Shown here one piece after another: positions 1 through 5,374 of a stretch of 5,374 bases of DNA. Below the pieces are notes generated by a model. The model saw only the letters and a program-made list of their open reading frames with translations, was not told the origin of the DNA and searched no databases. Source of the stretch: Kiritimatiellia bacterium. GTDB taxonomy: Bacteria > Verrucomicrobiota > Kiritimatiellia > RFP12 > UBA1067. Positions within the stretch are counted from its first letter, which is position 1, and the number at the start of each line of letters is the position of its first letter. A program made the position numbers and the translations under genes. Location of the stretch: the NCBI GenBank assembly GCA_017389885.1, contig JAFPDR010000089.1, positions 1-5,374 on the forward strand, in the 5' to 3' direction.

Positions 1-474
1 GAGCTGGGTGAACACCTTCGCGACGGCGCGCGAGCAGCCCTCGTCGAACGTGAAGCGCTCCCTAAGCCAGTCGGTCGAGTTGCCGAGCATGCGCTGCTGG
101 TGCACGATCGTGCCGCCGTACTGCTTCTTCCACTCCCACACGCGCTCGAGGAACTTCTCGCGCCCGAGGTCCTGGCGGCGCTTGCCCTCCTTCTTGAGCG
201 CCTTCTCGACGACGTTCTGCGTCGCGATGCCGGCGTGGTCCGTGCCGGGGAGCCACAGCGTGTTGCGCCCCTGCATGCGGCGCCACCTGACCAGGATGTC
301 CTGGATCGTCTGGTTGAGCGCGTGGCCCATGTGCAGAATGCCGGTGACATTCGGCGGAGGAATGACGACGGAGTACGGAGCGCGTCCGTCGGGCTCCTGG
401 TGGAAGTAGCCGTTTTTCTCCCAGATCGGGTACCACTTGGCCTCTGCGGCCTTCGAGTCGTAGTGCTTGTCCAT
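1..474 (-). CDS. valS: Valyl-tRNA synthetase, N-terminal part (cut by window edge)
   Basis: This class I aminoacyl-tRNA synthetase charges tRNA-Val with valine in the cytoplasm. Only the first 158 residues are here, about a sixth of the usual 850-950; the frame is open to base 1. The protein begins [20 protein letters not shown]. The class I signature is present as PPPNVTG (residues 39-45) followed by HMGH (48-51), the HIGH-type ATP-binding motif. It is followed by the ValS-typical [10 protein letters not shown] (77-86) and by [13 protein letters not shown] (104-116), which leads into the start of the editing domain region. The LGNSTDW stretch (130-136) and RERFTFDEG match ValS rather than IleS or LeuS. 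The ATG at 474-472 is the natural start by family alignment. Upstream there is only a weak purine-rich stretch (AGGCGAG, about 9 bases away). A promoter-like TATAAT lies 33 bases upstream. No T-box leader is visible. Confidence 0.97.
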   Translation of the reverse strand, partial: MDKHYDSKAAEAKWYPIWEKNGYFHQEPDGRAPYSVVIPPPNVTGILHMGHALNQTIQDILVRWRRMQGRNTLWLPGTDHAGIATQNVVEKALKKEGKRRQDLGREKFLERVWEWKKQYGGTIVHQQRMLGNSTDWLRERFTFDEGCSRAVAKVFTQL

Positions 475-488
475 TGCTTTCTCGCCTG

Positions 489-504
489 CGTTCTTGATAG
501 AACG
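489..504. repeat. Perfect 6-bp inverted repeat in the yibE/F-valS gap
   Basis: CGTTCT and AGAACG form a perfect inverted repeat around a four-base centre, TGAT, in the 34-base gap between the yibE/F stop and the valS start. It sits just downstream of the TATAAT element and would span the predicted valS transcription start near 501. That placement fits an operator better than an RNA hairpin. It lacks a following T-run in either direction, so it does not look like a terminator. Function is unknown, and a 6-bp arm can arise by chance. Confidence 0.35.
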
Positions 505-507
505 TAT

Positions 508-516
508 ATTATACCA
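508..516 (-). promoter_or_regulatory. Extended -10 promoter element for valS
   Basis: On the minus strand this reads TGGTATAAT, a perfect TATAAT hexamer with the TGn extension. An extended -10 can work with a poor -35, and no TTGACA-like hexamer is visible 16-18 bases upstream (the sequence there is close to GCCACG). Transcription would start near 501, giving valS a leader of about 27 bases. The element overlaps the last codons of yibE/F: the TAA stop of that gene lies inside the hexamer. The same 11-mer TGGTATAATAT occurs before the alkaline phosphatase gene, which supports a shared function. Confidence 0.6.
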
Positions 517-1621
517 AAAATGACGCGTTCCGTGGCTGACGCGCGAAAATCGCCGCGGAGACGAAGGCCGTGAACGGCGCGACGAGCACGAGCCCGAAGC
601 TGCCGACGAGGGTCTTCACGAGCTCGGCGGAGACGAGGGTGGAGCTTATGAAGTCCGCCGGACGAGTCCCCTGCGCCGCGAAGACCATGAGGAGCGTGAG
701 GTATCCGCCGGAATACGCGAGCAGAAGCGTCGTCGTCATGGTGCCCACCACGGCGCGGCCAATCCTGAGCCCCGAGAGGAACAGCTCGCGGAACCCGAGC
801 GCGGGGTTGTGGCGCTTCACCTCGCACACCCCCGCCGCGATGTCCATGCCGAGGTCCATCACGGCTCCGGACGACGCGAGCACGATCGCGCCGATGAAGA
901 TGTCCTGGAGGTCCAGATACGGGAAGCCCGAGTATATGAGCTGCTGCGCGTATGGCATCGTCGCACCGTTGACGTGCATCGCGCGGGCGACGATGTGCGC
1001 GAGGGCGAGCGAGGCGAAGACCCCGAGCATCGACCCGGAGAACGCGCAGAGCGCCTTCCGCGTCCACCCCGCGACGAGGTACATTATGACGCCGGTGAGC
1101 ACCGCCACGACGAGGAACGAGACGGAGGAGGCGTGCCATCCGGCGAGCACGAGCGGTATGAGCAGCTTCCACACGGCGAGGCAGCTGAACACGAAGCTGA
1201 AGAGCGCCTTCGCGCCGGTCCATCCGCCGAACGCGCACAGGAGCGCGCAGAACGCGAGGAAGAACGCCCACGCCCAGCCCGCGCGCCAGTGGTCGCGCGC
1301 GACGAGCGCGACGCCATCCGCGACGCCTTCCGGAGGGATGACGACCAGGGCAGTGTCGCCGGGCGCGAACTTCTTGTCGAGCTCCATCTGCGCGCGGAGC
1401 TCGTTCTCGGCGGGGACTATGCGCCCTCCGGGGAGCTCCACCTTCAGGTGCTGCGTTCCGAACTCTACGAGCCCGTGCAGCTGGAGAGCCGAGTCGTCCG
1501 TCTCCACGACCCTCGCGCGCTCCGTCCGCGCCCCGTCGTCCGCGAGGCGGCGCGGACCCGGCGCGAGCAGGAGCCCCGCGCACGCGAGCGCGAGGACGAT
1601 GGCTGGGACGGCCTTACTCGT
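509..1621 (-). CDS. YibE/F-family multi-pass membrane protein, apparent ACG start
   Basis: Predicted integral membrane protein of the YibE/F family; its biochemical role is not established. The recognisable soluble part runs from ARVVETDDS (residues 36-44) through [18 protein letters not shown] to [15 protein letters not shown], matching the family's conserved beta-rich N-terminal region. About seven or eight hydrophobic segments follow, starting near residues 114, 137, 165, 190, 238, 290 and 336, with the family hallmark [13 protein letters not shown] at about 250-262. From ACG the protein is 370 residues, normal for the family. A GTG at 1507 would give 332 residues but begins inside the conserved segment and loses the N-terminal hydrophobic helix ([17 protein letters not shown]). 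Between the in-frame stop at 1631-1633 and 1507 there is no ATG, GTG or TTG. The ACG at 1621-1619 overlaps the phosphatase stop by 8 bases and follows an AAGGGG. I chose it on that basis. An unrecorded ATG, or a sequence error, is the alternative. The TAA stop lies within the valS -10 element. Confidence 0.85.
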   Translation of the reverse strand, partial: TSKAVPAIVLALACAGLLLAPGPRRLADDGARTERARVVETDDSALQLHGLVEFGTQHLKVELPGGRIVPAENELRAQMELDKKFAPGDTALVVIPPEGVADGVALVARDHWRAGWAWAFFLAFCALLCAFGGWTGAKALFSFVFSCLAVWKLLIPLVLAGWHASSVSFLVVAVLTGVIMYLVAGWTRKALCAFSGSMLGVFASLALAHIVARAMHVNGATMPYAQQLIYSGFPYLDLQDIFIGAIVLASSGAVMDLGMDIAAGVCEVKRHNPALGFRELFLSGLRIGRAVVGTMTTTLLLAYSGGYLTLLMVFAAQGTRPADFISSTLVSAELVKTLVGSFGLVLVAPFTAFVSAAIFARQPRNASFLV

Positions 1622-3020
1622 AGAACCCCTTCATTATCCGCGCGATGTCGGTGTTCTCGATGAATCCGGAGAACTTCTCCGCTCCGCATCCCTTCGCCGT
1701 AGTGAGCACCGGCATCGCGGTGTGCGCGCCGGAGCTCCAGCCGATCCCGCACTTGTGGGACATCACGAGCCGGCACGCGCCGCCGAGGAGATAGCGCTTC
1801 TCGCCGTCGTACTTGGCGTTCTCCTCGACCTTGGACTTGTGGAACTCCGCGTCGTGCGCGAAGGCCTTCTCGAGGTCCGCGAGCTCCTCCTTCGAGAGCG
1901 CCATCGGGACCTTCTTCGCGTCGCCCTCGAACCTGAAGCCGAACGCCTCGGTGATGAGCGGCTTCAAGTCGTCGAACGTCGTGGCGGGATTCCTGTCGAA
2001 CATCTTCGCCACCTTGCCCTCGAACTTGCCGACGGACATCGTCTGGTTGGCGAGGCGGTCCATGTAGAGCGCGTAGCCGGTGCCGGCGAAGCCCATGGAC
2101 ATTCCGCCCGTCTCGTGGTCTCCCGTAACGACGACGAGCGTCTCGTCGGGATGCCTCTCCTGGAACTCGACCGCGACCTTGACGGCCTCGTCGAGCGCAA
2201 GGACGTCGCGCAGGTTCGTCGCGGCGTCGTTGCCGTGCCCGGCCCAGTCGATGCGCCCGCCCTCCGCCATCATGAAGAAGCCCTTCTCGTTGTCGAGCAT
2301 CTCGATTCCCTTCGCGACCATCTCCGCGAGGGTCGGCTGCGAGCCGTCCGCGTCGATCGCGTTCTCGAGCGCGTTGTTCGTGAACTTCGTGAAGACCTTG
2401 CCGTCGCCCGGCCTGAGCGCGAGGAAGTCCTCCTTCGTCTCGACGAAGCGGTAGCCCTTCGAGCGGATGTACTCGTACGCGTCTCCGCACTCCTTGAAGC
2501 GCCTGCTGGCCTTCGCGCCCTTCTCGGAGACGCCGAGCCCGCCGCCCGCGAAGAAGTCGTAGCCGGACTCCGCGAGGTCGAGCGATATCCCGTACGCGTC
2601 GCCGCGGTTCTTGTTGTGTGCGTAGAAGCCCGCGGGCGTCGCGTGGGTGATGGTGACGGTCGAGATGATGCCGACCCTGAGCCCCGCCTTCTTCGCGGCG
2701 AGCGCGGAGGAGTAGAGCGGCTTGCCCTCCGGGTCCACGCCCGAGTAGTGGTTCTTCGTCTTCTCCCCGCACGCGATCGCCGTCGCGGCCGCGGCGGAGT
2801 CGGTGACGAGCGAGTCGAAGCTGCACGTGCGCGTCGTCGCGGTGTAGGGCATCGCGTTCATGGCGAGCGGACCCGTCCCCGCCGCGCGGGAGAACTCCTC
2901 CGCCGTCATCCGCTGCGGAACGGACATTCCGTCGCCGATGAAAAGGAACACGTACTTCGGATTCGCGGCAAAGACCTGCACGGCCGCCGCGCACAGCATG
3001 ACGAAAATAGTCTTCTTCAT
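1614..3020 (-). CDS. phoA: Secreted alkaline phosphatase (PhoA family)
   Basis: Hydrolyses phosphate monoesters outside the cytoplasm, probably in the periplasm, using two zinc ions and a magnesium ion. The 468-residue protein starts MKKTIFVMLCAAAVQVFA, a short Sec signal peptide with likely cleavage after residue 18; the Cys at 10 is not in a proper lipobox. Active-site elements appear in order: FIGDGM (metal ligand Asp30), TDSAAA with nucleophile Ser75, THATPA (125-130), YAHNKNR with Arg139 at the place of E. coli Arg166, AEGGRIDWAGH (Glu253, Asp258, His262), TGDHETGG (Asp301, His302) and GAHTAMPV (His433). All catalytic residues expected of the family are present. His126 and Trp259 replace E. 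coli Asp153 and Lys328, as in many non-enteric phosphatases. Residues about 335-405 form a charged, helical-looking insert before the last metal ligand. The ATG is fixed by the signal peptide; no Shine-Dalgarno lies at a usable distance. The end overlaps the YibE/F start. Regulation by phosphate is plausible, but no clear Pho box is seen. Confidence 0.97.
   Translation of the reverse strand: MKKTIFVMLCAAAVQVFAANPKYVFLFIGDGMSVPQRMTAEEFSRAAGTGPLAMNAMPYTATTRTCSFDSLVTDSAAAATAIACGEKTKNHYSGVDPEGKPLYSSALAAKKAGLRVGIISTVTITHATPAGFYAHNKNRGDAYGISLDLAESGYDFFAGGGLGVSEKGAKASRRFKECGDAYEYIRSKGYRFVETKEDFLALRPGDGKVFTKFTNNALENAIDADGSQPTLAEMVAKGIEMLDNEKGFFMMAEGGRIDWAGHGNDAATNLRDVLALDEAVKVAVEFQERHPDETLVVVTGDHETGGMSMGFAGTGYALYMDRLANQTMSVGKFEGKVAKMFDRNPATTFDDLKPLITEAFGFRFEGDAKKVPMALSKEELADLEKAFAHDAEFHKSKVEENAKYDGEKRYLLGGACRLVMSHKCGIGWSSGAHTAMPVLTTAKGCGAEKFSGFIENTDIARIMKGFYE
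1626..1631 (-). promoter_or_regulatory. Shine-Dalgarno-like AAGGGG before the ACG start of yibE/F
   Basis: AAGGGG lies inside the last phosphatase codons, four bases (TTCT) before the ACG at 1621-1619. The spacing is short but usable. It is the best ribosome-binding sequence seen at any gene start in the window, and it supports initiation at this overlap rather than at the GTG 114 bases further on. Terminating ribosomes from the phosphatase would stop within this region, so translational coupling is likely. Confidence 0.5.
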
Positions 3021-3026
3021 GCCGAT

Positions 3027-3035
3027 ATTATACCA
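3027..3035 (-). promoter_or_regulatory. Extended -10 promoter element for the alkaline phosphatase gene, leaderless geometry
   Basis: The minus strand reads TGGTATAAT in the 23-base gap after recD2, followed by only six bases (ATCGGC) before the phosphatase ATG at 3020. With a normal distance from -10 to start site, transcription would begin at or next to the A of the ATG, giving a leaderless message. The lack of a usable Shine-Dalgarno agrees with this (the nearest purine stretch, AGGGTGA, is about 17 bases upstream). No good -35 is present: TTGCGC at 3057-3052 has a 19-base spacer and matches only the TTG. Confidence 0.6.
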
Positions 3036-3043
3036 TATTCACC

Positions 3044-5272
3044 CTACCCCCGCGCAAGCCGCTCGGCAAGGGTCGTGCGGCGCTCGCGCACGACGTTGGT
3101 GTCGATCGCGCGGCTGACGGCGTAGGGAACGCCGATCAGAAGAACGAGCTTCTTCCCGCGCGTTATCGCCGTGTAGAGGAGGTTGCGCTGCAGCATCACG
3201 TAGTGCTGCGTGTGGACGATCACGATCACGGCCGGATACTCCGAGCCCTGCGACTTGTGGATCGTCGTCGCGTAGGCGAGCACGAGTTCGTCGAGATCCC
3301 CTGGCTCGTAGCGGACGGGCCTTCCGTCGAACAGCACGACGAGCGAGCGCGTCTCCGCGTCCACCGCCTTCACGAACCCGACGTCGCCGTTGTAGACGTC
3401 CTTGTCGTAGTTGTTCCTCAGCTGCATCACCCTGTCTCCGACGCGGAACGTCGTGCCGCCGCGCACTATCGCGGGGCCGTTCGGATTCAGCGCCTTCTGC
3501 AGCTCGAAGTTGAGATTCTCCGTCCCGAGCAGGTTGCGCCGCATCGGCGTCAATATCTGCACGTCGGCGAGCGGATCGAGCCCGAACTTCCTCGGTATCC
3601 TCGTCGTCATGAACTCTATCGCGCGCCGAAGGCACTGCTCGGGGTCCTCGCAGCGGACGAAGTAGAAGTCCGTCTCCCCGTGCCGTATCTCGAGCGGCTC
3701 GCCGGCGTTCACGTGGTGCGCGTTCGCGATGATGAGCCCCCCCGCCTCCTGGCGGAAGATGTGGTCGAGCCGCGTCGAAGCGACCGCACCCGACTTTATG
3801 AGGTCGCCCAGAACGCTCCCCGGCCCGACGCTCGGAAGCTGGTCCGTGTCTCCAACCCACACGACGACGGCCCGCGGCGGAATCGCCGCGAGAAGGTCGT
3901 CCGCAAGGTTGATGTCCACCATCGAGGTCTCGTCGAAGATGAAGACGTCTCCCTCGAGCGGACTCTCCTCGTCGTACGTAAAGCGGTTGGTGACTGGATT
4001 CCACTTGAGGAGGCGGTGGATCGTCTGCGCGTTCGCGCCGACGGACTCCGCCATCCTGCGCGCGGCGCGTCCAGTGGGCGCGGCGAGCACCACCTTGAGC
4101 TTGCGCGTCGAGTATATCTCGACGAGCGCGCGGATGATCGTCGTCTTGCCGACGCCGGGTCCGCCGGTGATGATGGAGAACTTGCTCGACAGGCACTTCT
4201 CGAGCGCCGACGCCTGCTGGTTGGCGAGCGTGAAGCCCGCGCGATTCTCCCACCACTCGACGGCGCGGGGAGCGTCGACCGGACGGAACGACGGCGGGGT
4301 CGCGAGTATGCGCGAGACGTACTGCGCCGTCTGGCGCTCCGCCCAGTAGAGCGAACGGAGGTATATTCGGCGCGGCGCTACGACGTCGTGCCGCTCTGCC
4401 CAGTCCGCGCCCTTCTCCGCTTCTCCCGCAGCATCGCCTTCCGCGACGACTCGCTTCTCCTCGATCTCCTTCTCGAGCGCCTCGCCGAGTATCTCCGTCG
4501 GAATGCCGGTGAGTTCGTTCGCGTGAAGGAGGAGGTCGTTCTCGAAAGTCCAGCAGTGTCCGCCCTCCTCCGCCTCCGTCTCGAGCGTGTAGGAGATCGA
4601 CGCGCGGGCGCGGAGCATCGAGTCCTTCGGAATTCCGACGGAGAGCGCGATGCGGTCCGCAGTCGCGAAGCCTATCCCCCAGATGTCGCGGCAGAGCTTG
4701 TAGGGATCGGCCTTCACTATCGCGATCGCGTCCGGTCCGTACTTGCGCACGATCTTCGTCATCTTCGCGATGGAGATCCCGTACGTCTGCCCGAAGATCA
4801 TGTTCTCGCGCATCGTCTCGTTGGCGTGCCAGCTCGCCCGGATCTGCTCTATCTTCGCCCTGCCGAGCTTGGGAACCTCGGAGAGCCGCGCCGACTGGTG
4901 CGAGAGGACGTTGAGCGTCTCCTCGCCGAACGTGTCGACGATGCGCTTCGCGAGCACCTTGCCCACGCCCTTTATGAGCCCAGAGGCGAGGTAGCGCTCG
5001 ATTCCGACGAGGGACTTCGGCGCGACGCAGACGATCGAGTCGGCCTTGAACTGGCGCCCGTGGGTCTTGTCCGTAACCCACTCTCCCGTCGCGCTAACCT
5101 CCTCGCCCTCCCAGACGGCCTGAGTCTTCCCGACGATTGTTATCTCGTTGAGCTGGCGGAGCGCAAAGCCCGAGGGAATCTCAACGTGGAGGACGGTGTA
5201 TCCGTTCTCGTCGTTGTGGTAGACGACGGACTTAACCGTCCCCTCGACCGTCTCCTTCGCTTCCTCCGCCAT
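3044..5272 (-). CDS. recD2: RecD2-type 5'-3' DNA helicase (superfamily 1B)
   Basis: ATP-driven 5'-3' DNA helicase of the RecD2 (RecD-like, not RecBCD-bound) family, thought to act in DNA repair and replication-fork maintenance in the cytoplasm. At 742 residues it has the usual family length. Residues 1-85 resemble the N-terminal OB-like domain, with the typical YHNDENGYTV (18-27). Residues about 90-215 hold the helix-hairpin-helix repeats (LIKGVGKVLAKRI, DIWGIGFATADRI). The helicase core has Walker A GGPGVGKTT (370-378), motif Ia APTGRAARRM (398-407), TIHRLLKW (417-424), Walker B DETSM (447-451), motif III GDTDQLPSVGPGSVL (474-488), motif IV HIFRQ (504-508), GDRVMQ (612-617), YNGDVG (627-632), IHKSQGSEYP (671-680) and the arginine motif YTAITRGKK (700-708). 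All look intact. An acidic, Gly/Ala-rich linker at about 274-295 is probably a poorly conserved loop before the core. The ATG is set by family alignment and has no clear Shine-Dalgarno; it follows the upstream stop by 9 bases, suggesting co-transcription. Confidence 0.97.
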   Translation of the reverse strand: MAEEAKETVEGTVKSVVYHNDENGYTVLHVEIPSGFALRQLNEITIVGKTQAVWEGEEVSATGEWVTDKTHGRQFKADSIVCVAPKSLVGIERYLASGLIKGVGKVLAKRIVDTFGEETLNVLSHQSARLSEVPKLGRAKIEQIRASWHANETMRENMIFGQTYGISIAKMTKIVRKYGPDAIAIVKADPYKLCRDIWGIGFATADRIALSVGIPKDSMLRARASISYTLETEAEEGGHCWTFENDLLLHANELTGIPTEILGEALEKEIEEKRVVAEGDAAGEAEKGADWAERHDVVAPRRIYLRSLYWAERQTAQYVSRILATPPSFRPVDAPRAVEWWENRAGFTLANQQASALEKCLSSKFSIITGGPGVGKTTIIRALVEIYSTRKLKVVLAAPTGRAARRMAESVGANAQTIHRLLKWNPVTNRFTYDEESPLEGDVFIFDETSMVDINLADDLLAAIPPRAVVVWVGDTDQLPSVGPGSVLGDLIKSGAVASTRLDHIFRQEAGGLIIANAHHVNAGEPLEIRHGETDFYFVRCEDPEQCLRRAIEFMTTRIPRKFGLDPLADVQILTPMRRNLLGTENLNFELQKALNPNGPAIVRGGTTFRVGDRVMQLRNNYDKDVYNGDVGFVKAVDAETRSLVVLFDGRPVRYEPGDLDELVLAYATTIHKSQGSEYPAVIVIVHTQHYVMLQRNLLYTAITRGKKLVLLIGVPYAVSRAIDTNVVRERRTTLAERLARG

Positions 5273-5281
5273 CGCCGGAAA

Positions 5282-5374
5282 TCACGTGGCGGGAGTTCCG
5301 CCTCCGGCGGGAGACGTGGGAACGAGCACACCGCCGCAGCTGCCGGGCTCGCCGGCGAAGAGGATCATCCCCTC
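5282..5374 (-). CDS. C-terminal end of an unidentified upstream gene
   Basis: An open frame of 30 codons enters from the right edge and ends at TGA (5284-5282), nine bases before the recD2 ATG. Its sequence runs EGMILFAGEPGSCGGV, then a Gly/Pro/Ala/Thr-rich tail ending GGGTPAT. Third codon positions are mostly G or C as in the other genes, and spacing and strand fit the same operon; one competing frame is closed by a stop within three codons and the other gives an arginine-rich, unlikely peptide. Too little remains to name a family. Confidence 0.6.
   Translation of the reverse strand, partial: EGMILFAGEPGSCGGVLVPTSPAGGGTPAT

Noticed and set aside
487..506. Intrinsic terminator between yibE/F and valS
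   Set aside because: The stem is only 6 bp and no T-run follows on either strand. On the minus strand the next outer pair is an A/C mismatch.
509..1507. YibE/F gene starting at GTG 1507
   Set aside because: This start cuts into the conserved ARVVETDDS segment and removes the N-terminal hydrophobic helix. No Shine-Dalgarno precedes it, and upstream codons in frame clearly encode protein.
1465..2994. Minus-strand 509-codon frame overlapping the phosphatase
   Set aside because: Arginine-rich shadow frame. The phosphatase frame contains all metal ligands and a signal peptide.
2991..3020. Lipoprotein signal in the phosphatase (Cys at residue 10)
   Set aside because: The residues before the Cys (Val-Met-Leu) do not form a lipobox, and the Cys falls inside the hydrophobic core. 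A VFA cleavage site at residues 16-18 fits an ordinary Sec signal.
570..3125. Long plus-strand open frame (851 codons) antisense to the phosphatase and YibE/F genes
   Set aside because: It lies opposite two clearly recognised genes, and its translation is Arg/Ala/Ser-rich low-complexity sequence with no family motif. Long antisense frames are expected in GC-rich coding DNA.
3039..5081. Minus-strand 680-codon frame overlapping recD2 in another register
   Set aside because: The translation is dominated by Arg, Ala, Gly and Asp without motifs, whereas the 742-residue frame carries every RecD2 helicase motif.
1..5374. tRNA or rRNA genes, CRISPR array, insertion sequence or defence island
   Set aside because: No cloverleaf, spaced repeats, transposase motifs, terminal inverted repeats or defence-type domains were seen. 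Nearly all bases are accounted for by housekeeping-like genes.

Overview
The window carries one run of tightly packed genes, all read on the minus strand. In transcription order they are: the last 30 codons of an unidentified gene (5374-5282), a complete RecD2-type DNA helicase (5272-3044), a secreted PhoA-family alkaline phosphatase (3020-1614), a YibE/F-family multi-pass membrane protein (about 1621-509), and the first 158 codons of valyl-tRNA synthetase (474-1, continuing past the left edge). Gaps between genes are 9, 23, minus 8 and 34 bases, so almost all of the sequence is coding. I see no tRNA or rRNA gene, insertion sequence, CRISPR array, phage gene or convincing intrinsic terminator.

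The organism is a bacterium with high GC content (judged by eye) and mostly G or C at third codon positions, which also explains the many long false reading frames. A Sec-exported alkaline phosphatase suggests a Gram-negative cell with a periplasm. RecD2 is typical of bacteria that lack RecBCD. Shine-Dalgarno sequences are weak or absent before three of the four visible starts. A member of Verrucomicrobiota/Kiritimatiellota/Lentisphaerota or a relative is my guess, held with low confidence.

The gene contents look like ordinary housekeeping and nutrient functions. The unusual features are at the gene boundaries. Two of them (recD2/phosphatase and yibE/F/valS) carry the identical 11-mer TGGTATAATAT, an extended -10 promoter element that stands out in this GC-rich sequence. 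At the phosphatase it lies only 6 bases from the ATG, as expected for a leaderless transcript. The third boundary (phosphatase/yibE/F) is an 8-base overlap in which the only start that fits the membrane protein is ACG: no ATG, GTG or TTG exists in frame upstream of the conserved N-terminal segment.

Likely transcription units are (upstream gene)-recD2, then phosphatase-yibE/F as a translationally coupled pair from its own promoter, then valS from a promoter embedded in the 3' end of yibE/F. Read-through between the units is likely, because no terminator separates them. I found no convincing evidence for a new defence or mobile system here.
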